64,000 bases of DNA. Source: Papilionanthe hookeriana x Papilionanthe teres. Its lineage: Eukaryota > Streptophyta > Magnoliopsida > Asparagales > Orchidaceae. How positions within the stretch are numbered: position 1 is the first letter of the stretch; each line of letters starts with the position of its first letter. Below, piece after piece: positions 46,718 through 58,493 of this stretch. The DNA is taken from NCBI GenBank assembly GCA_022702705.1, contig CM040421.1, positions 58,174,740-58,238,739 of the forward strand, written 5' to 3'. A program made the translations under genes and the position numbers. The notes under the pieces were generated by a model. That model searched no databases. It worked only from the letters and a program-made list of their open reading frames with translations, and had not been told where the DNA came from.

Positions 46718-47103
46718 AGACTCACCTTTCCAAAATTTCGATTTAAATTAAATATTTTCCACCAAATCTTATCAAATTTGACTCCTAATTACTCTTATGA
46801 GAGTATTTATTCATTTTATATCCTCCAAATATTTTCACAATCAATTTAAAATGATAGCATAGATCCACATAAATGTATCCAAATTCTTCACTTCAAAATT
46901 CTAATATCCATTCAAAAATTAACAATCATCAGTACAAGACTTGTATCAAGGTTCATCGTTTTATAAATAACACAAATAATCAACAAAGCAAATATTCAAA
47001 TTCAACAACACACATTGAAAAATTTAAGCAAATACGCACATTAGATATTCAAAACAAGACTCAATCACACCTAAAACACATAAAATCTATTTAACACCGA
47101 TCT

Positions 47104-47739
47104 TCAATTTCCATCTCTTTCGCAATGAAGTTCGCTAGGACCAAATGGATAGAACACCAACGCCCTTGGAAATTCCAAAGCCGTCTTTTCATCAATCCAC
47201 TTGTTCTTCGCGTACATTTCTACTTGAGCTTCTTGATAGGCAGCCATGTGATCATATTGATGTTTGGGTTGCCATTCCAAGTGTTTGTATTGGTGATACA
47301 TCTCATGGAGATGATTACCAATACTTTGAAGTTCCGCTTCAATCTTATCTATTCGACTAAACATCTTCTCCAAACTAACAGCAATAAAACCATTAAAATA
47401 AGGCTGAAGATCTTTAGGAGATTTGTCTCTTACCTCATTTCCATGATTTCCTCTATCCATGACCTCCAAATTCTTCCTAACTCCTCCAAAATGAATTGCT
47501 CTGGTCGAAATTAGTGTGTCTATGGGATTGGGGACAAAAAATAGGCTATAAATAAAGAGATTTTGTGTGAAAAACTGAAGAAATTCGGTTTTTCCATGAT
47601 TGTAACCGCGGCACTTAGGCGCCGGAATCTGGCTCCTAGGCACCGGATCATCGATATGCCAGTTATTCTGGCGCTTAGGCACCAACTTTTGGCACCTAGG
47701 CGCCGGAACCTCGATTGACTCCAATTCGCCTATCGTCAA
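47104..47739 (-). pseudogene. Element C accessory ORF copy 1, C-terminal part only
   Basis: The C-terminal module of the accessory protein: MDRGNHGNEVRDKSPKDLQ (from ~47460), a helical stretch (SLEKMFSRIDKIEAELQSIG) and KNKWIDEKTALEFPR, which matches the KKMGWIDEDLTEEFPF end of B's copy 1. The upstream ~90 codons of the open frame translate GC modules and leader, so they are not protein-like. The Transposase_32-like half is absent, so this copy looks deleted. Confidence 0.6.
47610..47706 (-). repeat. GC-rich palindrome modules before accessory ORF copy 1 of C
   Basis: Two pairs of GGCGCTTAGGCGCC-related units (47610-47647, 47670-47706), partly decayed. A TATA-like TTTATTTATAG follows on the - strand near 47545-47555. 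Confidence 0.75.
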
Positions 47740-48030
47740 ATTTTGTAAAGTTTTAGTCGTAAAAATAGATCTAATAAACGAATATGATCAACACACAAAC
47801 ACAATTACAAAAAATTCAAATCACAAATAATCACAAACGAAGGTTAATTTGATCTCCTTTTTACTCACATTTGACATGGAGTGGTCCAAGTCCAACTTCT
47901 ATATACTTTAAGAAAATGTTTAGCTTAAGCCAATACAGACTTGTTAGCTATTTATTTCTAGAAGTTATATACAAATTCAGTCAAGACCAAGGCATAACCT
48001 TACAACGATAATTAAACTCAAACTAATAAA

Positions 48031-48063
48031 TATGGGTTGCCGCCCACAAAGCGCTTGGTTTAA
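48031..48063 (-). other. Conserved post-pol motif of element C
   Basis: On the - strand: TTAAACCAAGCGCTT, then TGTGGGCGGCAACCCATA. It contains the palindrome AAGCGCTT and a TGGG...CCCA hairpin. It lies ~30 nt after the integrase stop and is nearly identical to 58046-58078 in B. Confidence 0.8.
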
Positions 48064-48091
48064 CTTCATCAGCCTGACCTAATTAATTAAA

Positions 48092-49489
48092 TTAATCGGG
48101 TAGACTTAGCTCATAAGCCTCTTTGTAATTTAATTTCAATTCTCCCATATAAGGCTTCAGTCTTAATCCATTAACTTTAAATACTTTTCCAGTTTTGGGA
48201 TCTTTAATATCCACAGCTCCATAAGGGTATACTTTCTCAATTATAAACAGTCCCATCCATTTAGATTTTAATTTTCCAGGGAAAAATTTTAAATGAGTAT
48301 TAAATAATAATACTTCTTGTCCAGGCTCGAATATTTTCCTTGAAGTCATTTTGTTATGTAATTTCTTCATTCTTTCTTTATAAATTCTTGCATTTTCATA
48401 AGACTCATTTCTTATCTCTTCCATTTCATTCAGTTGTAATAATCATTTTTCTCCTGCAGTATTCAAATTATAATTGAACTCCTTTATCGCCCAATAAGCT
48501 TTATGCTCCAGTTCAACAGGTAAGTGACAATGTTTACCATAAATTAACCGATAAGGTGACATTCCGATATATGTCTTATAAGTTGTTCTATAAGCCCATA
48601 ATGCAGAATCAAGTCTACCAACCCAGCCAGTTCTTTTAGGATTAACAGACTTTTCCAATATTCTTTTAATTTCTCTATTTGATACTTCAGTCATTCCACT
48701 TGTTTGAGGATGTTAAGCAGTTGCAATTCTATGCTTAATTCAAAATTTTTCCAGCAATGATTGAATTCTTATATTTCTGAAATGACTTCCCCCATCTGTG
48801 ATAATTATCCTAGGTATTCCAAATCTTATAAAAATCATTTTCTTTAAAAATTTTGAAACACTTTTGGAATCACAGTTCGGTAAAGCTATATCTTCGATCC
48901 ACTTTGAAACAAAATCAACTGCTAATAAAATATAAATCTTTTTAGATGATGGTACGAAAAGTCACATAAAGTCTAAACCCCAAACATCGAAAATTTCGAT
49001 TTCTAGTATAATGATTAGAGGCATTTCATCTTTTCTGGATATATTTCCCATTCTTTGACATCGATCACAAGTTTTCACATAATGTCCAACATCTTTAAAT
49101 AAAGTAGGCCAATAAAATCCATAATTTAAAATTTTAAATGCAGTTTTATCCACTCCAAAGTGTCCTCCAAATTCAAAATCATGATATTTTTGAATAATAG
49201 CAAAAGTTTCTTCATAAGGTACACATCTTCAAATAACAGAATCTCTTCCTATTTTAAATAAATGAGGATCTTCCTAAATATATGATTTACAATCATTCTT
49301 GAATTTCTTAATATATTTACTATTCATCCTATATGGTAAAATATTGCTAACCAAATAGTTAACTATATCTGCATACCACGGCATTTGTAATCCTTGAATG
49401 ACATATAATTGCTCATCTAGGAATTTCTCATTTATATTTTCTTCATAAATCTTCTTTTTATTTTTTGATTCTTGATAAATGATCAGCAA
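48092..49489 (-). pseudogene. pol (INT): Element C integrase
   Basis: Motifs on the - strand: HHCC zinc region (KYHDFEFGGHFGVDKTAFK; CDRCQRMGNISRKDEMP), core with WGLDFM (first Asp, near 48965), a stop just after it, AVDFVSKWIED, GGSHFRN (second Asp region near 48790), MTEVSNREIKRILEKSV (catalytic Glu region, from 48694), LWAYRTTYKTYIGMSPYRL. The C-terminus is FEPGQEVLLFNTHLKFFPGK, ending YELSLPD at 48092. Stops at ~48960, ~48750-48710 and ~48443, plus a frame change near 49470, break it. Confidence 0.88.
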
Positions 49490-50078
49490 TTTGGTTGCCA
49501 GTCACAATTTCAAAATCAAATTCTTGCAAAATTAAAACCCATCTGATCAATCTAGGTTTAGTATCCTTTTTAGATAATAAATACTTAATAGCAGAATGAT
49601 CAGTATGTACGATACATTTTGTTCCAAGAAGATATGGTCTAAATTTATTAAAGGCATATACTATTGCTAACAGCTCTTTTTCAGTAGTTGTGTAATTTAT
49701 TTGAGTTTCATTAAAAGTTTTGCTAGCATAGTATATAACTTTGAAAATCTTCTTATATTTTTGTCCTAATACAGCTCTGATTGCATAATCACTTGCATCA
49801 CCCATTAATTCAAAAGGTTTATTCCAATTAGGTGTAACAATGACAGGTGCAGTGATTAACTTTTCTTTCAGAATATTGAACGCATTCAGACAATCCTCAT
49901 TAAATTCAAATTTAGCTTCTTTTTCCAATAAATGGCAAAGAGGTTTAGCAATTTTAGAAAAATCATTTATATATCTCCTATAAAATCCAGCATGACCCAA
50001 AAAACTTCTTACATCAGTAACGGTAGTAAGTGGTTGCAGTTCAACAATAATTTTCACTTTTGCTTGATCAACTTCCAT
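49458..50078 (-). pseudogene. pol (RH): Element C RNase H
   Basis: Degrades RNA in the RNA-DNA hybrid. 206 open residues from MEVDQAKVKII, covering the end of RT (SFLGHAGFYRRYINDFSKIA), the tether, and RNase H (PFELMGDASDYAIRAVLGQ; FNETQINYTTTEKELLAIVY; CIVHTDHSAIKYLLSKKD), to VTGNQIADHLSRIKK. One of the best-preserved segments of C. Confidence 0.9.
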
Positions 50079-51173
50079 CCCTATTTGTGAAACTTTATGT
50101 CGTCCAAGAATAATGCCTTATGTGACCATAAATTGACATTTTTCCCAGTTTAGAACTAAATTTGTTTCTTCACATCTCTTCAAAATTTTCGTTATATTTT
50201 CCAAGCAAGATTCAAAAGAAGTTCCAAAAACTGAAAAATCATCCATGAATACTTCAATTCCTTTATCAATCAAATCACAGAATATTGACATCATACATCT
50301 TTGAAAAGTTGCAGGTGCATTGCATAAACCGAAAGACATTCTTCTAAAGGCAAATGTTCCACAAGGACTAGTAAATGTTGTCTTTTCTTGATCCTCAGGA
50401 GCAACAGGTAATTGATGATAACCAGAATATCCATCCAGAAAACAGAAATATGAGTGTCCAGCAAGTTTATCTAATATTTGATCCAAGAAAGGTAAAGGAA
50501 AATGATCCTTTCTAGTGGCGTTGTTTAATTTTCAATAATCAATGCAAATTTGCCATCCATTAACTTGTCTTGTTGGGATTAATTCATTTTTTTCATTAAC
50601 AATGACAGTTACTCCTCCTTTCTTCGTAACACAATGAATAGGACTTACCCATTGGCTATCCGAAATAGGATAAATAATTCCAGTATCTAACCATTTCAAA
50701 ATCTCTTTCTTAACAACTTCTTTCATAATTGGATTTAATCTTCTTTGAGGTTCAATAGTGGGTTTACAATTTTGTTCCATTAAAATCCTATGCATACAGA
50801 TTGAAGGGCTTATTCCTTTTATATCTGCAATAGTCCAATCAAAAGCTTTCTTATAATTCTTCAGAACTCTAATTAATTTTTCTTCTTGATCTTTGCTTAA
50901 TTCTGAAGATATAATTACAGGTAAAGTTAATGAATCTCCAAGAAATGCATATTTTAAATGTGCAGGTAACATTTTTAATTCCAGTTCAGGGGCTTTTTCA
51001 ATTGAGGGTAATAATATCTCATTTGTAGTTGTGTCTAAAATTTCCCAATTTTCATGAATATAATGAGCTTCTTCAGATGAATTTTCTTCATTTAATGACA
51101 CATCATATAACATAGATTCTTTATCTTTTATCATCAAAAATGACCTTACATCATTCTTGGTAATGCTTTTCAA
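50079..51173 (-). pseudogene. pol (RT): Element C reverse transcriptase
   Basis: ILKWLDTGIIYPISDSQWVS, VTKKGGVTVIVNEKNELIPT, WQICIDY then a TGA where the family has a sense codon, KDHFPLPFLDQILDKLAGH, FRRMSFGLCNAPATFQRCMM, and catalytic FMDD at 50238-50249 in VFMDDFSVFG. A second stop (TAA) follows KCQFMVT at ~50116. Otherwise the frame is constant, so damage is by substitution. Confidence 0.9.
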
Positions 51174-51758
51174 TCATATAATCAAAAAAATATCCATCCG
51201 ATAGCATTTTTCTTTTTTAGGATAACTCATTGATTTTAGAACATTGAATGTTATCTCTTGATCATTAACTCTCATCATTAATTCTCCTTTTTGGACATCA
51301 ATCATAGCTCGACCGGTAGCTAGAAAAGGTCTTCTTAAAATGATAGGTATTTCTTTATCTTCTTCTATATCTAGAATAATGAAATCTACAGGGAAGATAA
51401 ATTTATCTACCTTAACAAGAGCATCCTCTATAACTCCTTTAGGATAAGTGATCGATTGATCAGCTAACTGAAGAGTTACAATGGTAAGAGAGATCTCTCC
51501 TAAATCTAACCTTCGAAATATTGAAAATGGCATGAGATTAATACTAGCTCCTAAATCACATAAGGCTTTTCCATAGAATTTTTCTCCAATAGCACATGGT
51601 ATAGTGAAACTTCCAGGATCATTAAGTTTCTGAGGTAATTTCTTCTGAATTATTGCACTACATTCTTCACTTAATGCAACAGTTTCATAAGCTTCAAATT
51701 TTCTCTTCTTACTTAAAATATCCTTCATAATTTTTGCATAGCTTGGCATTTGCTCCAA
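51174..51758 (-). pseudogene. pro: Element C aspartic protease
   Basis: A 194-residue open frame. MEQMPSYAKIMKDILSKKRK precedes DPGSFTIPCAIGEKFYGKAL and the active site CDLGASINLMP; later ATGRAMIDVQKGELMMRV, the Athila-type protease C-terminus. In the family this part is fused to Gag and Pol. Confidence 0.9.
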
Positions 51759-52835
51759 AGCTTCAGCAAAAGGAATGTTGATGATAAGTTTCTTAAAAAT
51801 TTCAAAGAATTTAAAAAATTGATGGTCAAGCTTTTGTTATTTAAGACTTTGAGGAAAAGGTGGTGGAGGTCTTTCAACTTCCACTTCAGTAGGTACAACA
51901 GTAAGATCTTTACTTGGAGAAAGGGTGTCTTTAGGTTTTTCAATCTCTTCAACTTCTTTCTCTTTTTCAATCTCGTTCGGCGTTTTCTCTTTTAATTCTT
52001 TTCCACTTCTAAGTTGTACAGCTTTTGCTTGTTCATGTTCTTTTCCAGATCCTTTAGGATTACTTTCGACATTGCTAGGCAGTGTTCCTTGAGGTCTGTA
52101 ATTAATGAAATTAGCAATTTGACCCATCTGATTCTCAATATTACGAATAGCAGTGTTTTGACTTTGTAACTGATTGCTAAGTTGCAAGATCAATTCTTCT
52201 ACAGATAACTTTTTCTGCTGATTGTTATAACCAGGAGGATAAGTTGGTCTATAGTTTGAATTTCCTTGATTATTCCAATTTTGATTGGTTTGATTTCCAT
52301 TACTCCAATTAAAATTAGGATGATTTTTCCAACCAGAATTATAATAATTAGAATAAGGATTATTAATTTTATTAGCAATAGCTTGCAAATTTTCCATTGT
52401 TTGAGAATCATCAGAATTTGCAGCATTTTCATTATTCACATGCAATATATTAATAGCAAAATTATCTAATTTGTTAGATATCGCAGCTACTTGTGAAACT
52501 AAAATAGAAAAGACTTCATTATCATGAATACTGGACATTCTTTTAGGATTAACCCTTTCAGAAGGCCATTGAAAATTGTTGTTAGCCATTTCTTCAATTA
52601 AGGTGTAGGATTCTTCAAATGTCTTAGCCATTAAAGAACCACCAGCAGCAGCATCAATAATTGATCAAAGTGATCCAATAAGTCAATTATAAAATGTTTG
52701 AATGATTAACCAATCTGGTAAAGCATGACGAGGATATTTTTTTAATAGTTCTTCAAATCTTTCTCAAGCTTCATAAATTATTTTTCCATCAAATTGAATA
52801 AATGAAGTACATAATTTCTCAATTTAGCAGGGTAA
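51759..52835 (-). pseudogene. gag: Element C gag, N-terminus deleted
   Basis: Starts abruptly next to the LTR at 52835 with gag-core remnants (shifted KIIYEA, RFEELLKKYPRHALPDWLI, near 52690-52790, with stops). The open part is 52631-51837: FEESYTLIEEMANNNFQWPS, the Asn-rich SNYYNSGWKNHPNFNWSNGN, and PPPPFPQSLK. It lacks ~150-170 N-terminal residues, the leader and the PBS. Confidence 0.88.
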
Positions 52836-54435
52836 CAAGTAATATTTTAAAATTTTCTTATGCAAATTATATATACTCTTTTTATATATATATATATATA
52901 TTCAAATTTATTTAACTAATAACTTTTACTAAAAGAAAGTAAGCAATAAGTAGGAAAGTAAAGTAAACAGTAATTAAAATTCAATGCAATTATAAAAACG
53001 ACTTTCTCCTTTTTCAACTAATCGAAGAATTATAGATTAATTATCGTTTGTAGGAAATTAAGATTATAATATTGTGCCAAATAGAAGCATTCCTATTCTT
53101 TACCCTTTGGTCCAGGTGCAAAGAACATTGATTAATCTATAGTTAGGCTCAGGATATGTTATTAGTAGAATGGGTTAATCTAGGCTCACACTACTAGATG
53201 TCTAAGGGTGGCTATGGTCGGCCCTACCAGTGACCCGTTACCTTTCTATAAACTAAATTATTATAATTTAGTTTGTCACTCTAAAAACTAATTAATTCTA
53301 CGCCCAATAAATAATATCTTCCTATTTATTTGCACTTCACCTTAAACAATCCGCGTATAGCCTACGATTACCTAAGGATTCATGTGATATCTACTAGTTA
53401 AGAATTTATCTCCGGATAGGTCTCAAAATTTTTCAATAGGTTTTAACAAATTAAATGACCAATTTAAAAAGTAAACTAAGATCATGTATTAATATCATCA
53501 CAATATTTTAAAATATTTTATATTTAATTCTCCTACAAAATTTAATTAATTTATAATCTTTTCATAGTTGAAAGGAGAAAGATAACTAACTACTCAGAAC
53601 TCATTAAAATAACACAACAAAACATATTTATAAAACTTTAAACCAAAGTACAAATACTTATTTGAAGTGTTCCTTCAAGAGCTCCGCTGACTTCTAGTGA
53701 CTCCAACGCATTAATGAAGGACTCTAACAGCAATTACACACAATAAACACTCAAAATAAACTCACTAGATACAAAATAAAGTGGCTCCCTAAGTATGGAA
53801 GAGACTAAAATAGGCTAAAATGGGTATGTGTACTAAGGGGGGGGGGGGTTTGGTGCGATTTTATCTGTAGAATGGGCTCATATTTATAGAGCTCTGAATT
53901 TGATCAGGGGTTGCTTAAGGCACCTCTTCAAAATTTGTCCAAATTCAATGTATCTTCTAGAAGGTAACTGTCGCGCCTAGGCGCCGGGATCTGGTGCCTA
54001 GGCGCCGGACTCCGTGATCAGGTCGTTCACACCTCTTCAATTTGGGTTGCACCTCTTCGCTATCTAGACCATTTTCTTGTGTCCAAATACATTGTATCAC
54101 ATATCCTATGTATTAGGAGTAACTTCCAGTCTTCTAGAAGCTCCAAAAACCGCTTAACACAGTCAAAATAACTGCCCAAAGTCATCAAAAATTTTGACAG
54201 TGTCTGTATCGAACTGGCGCTTAGGCGCCGGACTCTGGCGCCTAGGCGCCAGACCAATAATTCCAAAAATTGCTTCATAAGCTCCAATTTTGCTCCTTTT
54301 TGCTCCTTTTTTCCTTCTTGGACTCTTTTTAATCATCTACATCCAAAAACATGAAAATACCTTTCATTAAAGCATAATATCCTTAAGAATTGAATCATAA
54401 ATAAGGCATAAAATAGGTATTTTTTAGGTAGATCA
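52836..54435 (-). repeat. Element C 5' LTR (3' end deleted)
   Basis: Collinear with 15650-17307. On the - strand it starts TGATCTACCTAAAAAATACC. The last ~260 bp of the LTR, the PBS and the gag start are deleted, with the junction at ~52835. TATA box (TATAAAT) at 53882-53888; TA tract only ~26 bp; a G-run at 53839-53850. Confidence 0.9.
53972..54253 (-). repeat. GC palindrome modules in element C 5' LTR
   Basis: Units at 53972-54009 and 54215-54253, the latter with GGCGCTTAGGCGCC and GGCGCCTAGGCGCC in tandem. Better preserved than in the other LTR. Confidence 0.85.
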
Positions 54436-54440
54436 ATACT

Positions 54441-55300
54441 CAACAAAAAGACGAAGTTACTAGATCATGAGGCTGTTGCACTCAGTGAAGAGTATAGTGC
54501 TATGATTCAGGGAAAGCTTCCTGAAAAACTTAAAGATCCTGGTAGTTTCACTATCCCGTGTGCTATTGGTGAAAAATTTTATGGGCGAGCATTATGTGAT
54601 TTGGGAGCTAGCATAAATTTGATGTCTCTATCAACTTTTAAAAGGATAGGAATTGGAGAGATTTGACCAACTTCTATAACTCTAGAGTTAGTTGATCGAT
54701 CTATTACACATCTTAAAGGAGTTGTAGAAGATGTTCTGGTCAAGGTTGATAAGTTTATCTTTCCTGTGGACTTTATCATTTTAGATATGGAAGAAGATAA
54801 AGGAATTCCAATAATTTTAGGAAGACCATTCCTAGCTACAGGAAGAGCCATGATAGATGTTCAAAAAAGAGAATTGACAATGAGAGTAAATGATCAAGAA
54901 GTAACATTTAACATCTCAAAGTCAATGAAATATCCTTCAATAGAAAAAGATGATGAATGTTTCAGAATGGTTATATGTGATTATCTGAAAAGAGAATATT
55001 TTAAGAAAAAATATGAAGAAAAAGAAGATATAGAAAAACATAATTATGATGAAAATGAAAATGAAGAAGCTGTTATATTCAAGAGAAATTTGAAATGCTC
55101 AATTCAACAGCACCAGAAAATGAAATTTTAATTCCATTTGTTGTAAAACCCTCGGAACTTGAATTAAAGAATCTTCCAAATCATTTGAAGTATGTATTTT
55201 TTGGAGAATTTTCAACATTACCAGTAATTGTATCCTCAAACTTAAATGAAATTCAAGAACAAAAATTAATGGTTACATTAAAAATACAAAAAAGATTTTG
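54441..55300 (+). pseudogene. pro: Element B aspartic protease and pol linker (resumes after C)
   Basis: The reading rejoins gag from 15388: HEAVALSEEYSAMIQGKLPE, GSFTIPCAIGEKFYGRAL, active site CDLGASINLM (Asp 54598-54600), IILGRPFLATGRAMIDVQ. One TGA at ~54664 replaces a sense codon. An acidic linker (EEKEDIEKHNYDENENEEA) follows, then a frame change near 55110 and FVVKPSELELKNLPNHLKYV, the lead into RT. Confidence 0.9.
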
Positions 55301-56060
55301 GTTGGAATTTAGCTGATATTAAAGGAATTAGTCCTTCGATTTATATGCACAGAATTTTATTAAATGAAGAACATAAAACAAGAATTGATCCACAAAGGAG
55401 ACTGAATCCTATTATGAAAGATGTAGTTAAAAAAGAGATTTTAAAATGGTTAGATGCTGGAATTATATATCATATTTCGGATAGTACTTGGGTAAGTCTA
55501 ATTCATTGTGTTCCTAAGAAAGGAGGAGTAACTGTTGAAGTAAATGAAAATAATGAATTAATACCTATCAGACAAGTTTTTGGATGGCGTATTTGTTTTG
55601 ATTATCGAAAATTAAATGCCGCCACCCGAAAAGATCACTTTCCTCTTCCTTTTCTAGACCAAATGTTGGATATACTTACTGGACACAAGTATTACTGCTT
55701 TCTGGATGAATATATCGGTTACCATCAAATATCTATTGCTCCTGAGGATCAAGAGAAAACAACATTTACTAGTCCTTATGGAACTTTTGCTTTTTAAAGA
55801 ATGTCTTTAAGACTATGTAATGCACCTGCAACATTCCAGAGTTGTATGATGTCTATTTTTAGTAAGTTAATTGATAATGGAATAGAAGTATTTATGGATG
55901 ATTTCTCTGTGTTTGGAACATCATTTGACGCATGCTTAAATTATATTGAAAAAGTTTTGGAGCTATGCGAAAGAACTAACTTAGTTCTAAATTAGGAGAA
56001 ATGTTATGGTTGCAGGAGGAATTATATTAGGGCATAAAATTTCAGAAAATGACATGGAAG
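55301..56060 (+). pseudogene. pol (RT): Element B reverse transcriptase
   Basis: ILKWLDAGIIYHISDSTWVS, WRICFDYRKLNAATRKDHFP, FLDEYIGYHQISIAPEDQEK, a TAA at 55796-55798 after GTFAF, LRLCNAPATFQSCMMSIF, and catalytic FMDD at 55891-55902 in VFMDDFSVFG. A stop near 55993 and a small deletion near 56000 (NWEKC region) follow. Confidence 0.9.
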
Positions 56061-56700
56061 TAGACCCTGCAAAAATTTAAGTAATAGCTAAATTACCACC
56101 TCCTACTATAGTGAGAGGGGAAAGAAGTTTTCTTGGACATGCTAGTTTCTACAGGCGCCATATTAAAGATTTTTCAAAAATTACCAAACCTCTATGCTAA
56201 CATTTAGAAAAATATAAGAAATTTGAATTTACCGAAGACTGCTTGAATGCCTTTAAGTTATTAAAGGAAAAACTAATCACAGCGCCTGTAATAGTTTCAC
56301 CTGGTTGGGAGAAACCATTTGAATTAATGTGCGATGCTAGTGATTATGCTATTGGAGCTGTTCTTGGTAAAAGATATGATAAAATTTTTAAAGTTATATA
56401 CTATGCTAGTAGAACTCTTAACGATGTTCAAATTAACTATATAGTTACTGAAAAGGTTACTGGCTATTCTCTATGCTTTTGAAAAATTTAGATCATATTT
56501 AATTGGAACTAAATGTATTGTGCATACTAATCACTCTTCTATTCAATATCTGATGCGAAAGAAGGATACTAAACCAATATTAAATAGATGGGTACTTTTA
56601 ATGCAAGAATTCGATTTTGTGGTGATTGATAGAAAAGGAACTGACAATCAAATTGATGATCATTTGTCGAGGCTGGAATATCATGAATCATTTGATACCG
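56061..56700 (+). pseudogene. pol (RH): Element B RNase H
   Basis: SFLGHASFYRRHIKDFSKI-like region (~56130-56190), LNAFKLLKEKLITAPVIVSP, PFELMCDASDYAIGAVLGKR, YYASRTLNDVQINYIVTEK, a frame change near 56455, then CIVHTNHSSIQYLMRKKDTK and DNQIDDHLSRLEYHE. In HTNHS, Asn replaces the Asp seen in C (HTDHS), a likely active-site loss. Confidence 0.88.
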
Positions 56701-58019
56701 AAAATGAAATTACAGAAAGTTTCCATGACGAAAAACTTTATAATATTAATGAGTGGAAAATACCTTGGTATGCTGATATTGTTAACTATATAGTAAGCAA
56801 AATTTTGCCACCTATGCTAACTCTGCAGCAACAGAAAAAATTCATTTGTGATGCAAAAGCATATTTTTTGAATGAACCATATTTATATAAGCAATGTAAC
56901 GATCTTATTATTAGGAGATGTGTGCCTTATGAACAAACTGAAAAGATTATTCAAAAATACCATGATTCTGAATTTGGAGGACATTTTGGCATTGACAAAA
57001 CTGCGCATAAAATTTTGCAAGCTGAATTTTATTGGCCTACTCTTTTTAGAGATGTTTACAGATATATCTAAACTTGTGATAGATGCCAACGAGTAGGTAA
57101 TATATCTAGAAGAAATGAAATGCCTCTGAATTTTATGTTAGAAGTGAAAATTTTTTATGTTTGGGGGGACCATTTATTCATTTGGGAACTTATATATTTT
57201 AATTACAGTTGATTATGTATCAAAGTGGATTGAAGCACAAGCTTTACCTCATTGTGATGCTAAAACTGTTTAAAGATTCTTAATGAAAAACATGTTGACA
57301 AGATACAGAATGCTGAGAGTGATTATCATTGACGGACGATCCCATTTTAGGAATAAATACAATCAAAGATTAGCAGAAAGTTTAATATTGTTCATAGATT
57401 CTCTACTGCCTATCATCCTCAAAGCAGTGGTTTAGTTGAAGTTTCTATTCATGAGATCAAACAAATTTTAGAAAATACTGTAAATCCTAGTAGATTAGAT
57501 TGGTCTACAAGATTGGATACTACATTATTGCTTATAAAACTTCTATTGGTATTACTCCTTACAGACTTATATATAGAAAAACTTGTCACTTGCCAGTAGA
57601 ATTGGAGCATAAAACATATTGGCAATTAAAGAATTCAACTATAATTTGAAAAATGCTGGTGAGAAGAGATTGTTGCAATTGAATGAATTAGAAGAATTAA
57701 GAAATGAATCTTACGATAACGACATAATTTATAAGGAAAAACTGAAGTTAATGCATGATCGAAAGATTAACCAGAAGAACTTTGAACCAGGACAAGAAGT
57801 TTTGCTTTATAATACAAGGTTGAAATTATTTCTTGGGAAATTGAAGTCTCGCTGGTTAAGACCCTTTACTTTGACTCAGGTTTACACTTGTGGAACTGTT
57901 GAAATTGAAGATCAGAAGCTGGGAATAGATTTAAAGTAAATGGACATAGATTAAAACCATATTTTGAGGGTAAAAGACCAAATTTTAAAGAGTTTTTAAT
58001 GCTCAGTCAACCTGAATAA
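56701..58019 (+). pseudogene. pol (INT): Element B integrase
   Basis: Zinc region HDSEFGGHFGIDKTAHKIL and CDRCQRVGNISRRNEMPLN-type sequence, with a TAA at 57069-57071. Frame changes near 57165. Core pieces: VDYVSKWIEAQALPHCDAKT, a degraded DGRSHFRNK region, SSGLVEVSIHEIKQILENTV, PYRLIYRKTCHLPVELEHKT. The C-terminus is FEPGQEVLLYNTRLKLFLGK, a frame change near 57930, ending LSQPE with TAA 58017-58019. Confidence 0.87.
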
Positions 58020-58045
58020 CACCTGAATAGGTCGGGCTGACGACG

Positions 58046-58078
58046 TTAAACCAAGCGCTTTATGGGAGGCAACCCATA
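58046..58078 (+). other. Conserved post-pol motif of element B
   Basis: TTAAACCAAGCGCTT followed by TATGGGAGGCAACCCATA; contains palindrome AAGCGCTT and a TGGG...CCCA hairpin. Shared with C (48031-48063). The flanks are not conserved, which suggests selection on DNA or RNA structure. Confidence 0.8.
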
Positions 58079-58237
58079 GTTATCTTTATTTGTTATATGT
58101 TTGTTTGAGTTTGTTGTTAGTTCGTAGTAGTATTGAATACTACTACTTGTATTTGACCTTTGATTATCAAGAATTTGGATCCGTAGAGAAAATTTGAAAC
58201 GTAATTGACCACGACGTAATATGCAAAATTTTTTCCT

Positions 58238-58355
58238 AGGGCACTTACGACGCGGTTGACGCCGCCAACGGCTGGTTTTTCTCGAGAGCCCTGGAATTTA
58301 ATTGCACAAGGCTCGCCGATGGTGCCTTCGAGGCCGCCAACAGCGGGATCGGCGA
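58238..58355 (+). repeat. GC-rich modules before accessory ORF copy 1 of B
   Basis: Units at 58238-58274 and 58310-58355 (GCCGCCAACGGC; GAGGCCGCCAACAGCGGGATC) flank 'ctcgagagccctggaattta'. They match the LTR layout at 12010-12120. A TATA-like CTTATAAACTC lies at ~58412-58422. Confidence 0.78.
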
Positions 58356-58493
58356 GTGGGCAGTTTTTTGAGTTCGAAATGGCAGATTTTGGCGGGTTTT
58401 AGCGAATTCATCCCTTATAAACTCCTATGGACGGTTCCTAAACACTCCAACTCCCCAAAACCAATGGAAACACCCCCTTTCAGATCCTCTCTA

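Larger units (their letters stand above)
15389..54435 (-). mobile_element. Athila-like LTR retrotransposon C, itself split by element E
   Basis: On the - strand: 5' LTR (54435 to 52836, 3' end deleted), truncated gag, protease, RT, RNase H, integrase, accessory ORF copy 1 (partial), accessory ORF copy 2 (cut by E), 3' untranslated region, polypurine tract and complete 3' LTR (17307 to 15389). It is flanked by ATACT. Without E it is ~12.5 kb. The PBS and the N-terminal half of gag are missing, so it needed help to move or was damaged after insertion. Confidence 0.92.

Noticed and set aside
47104..47514. ORFs of 129 and 71 aa on the + strand
   Set aside because: Shadows of the - strand accessory ORF of element C.
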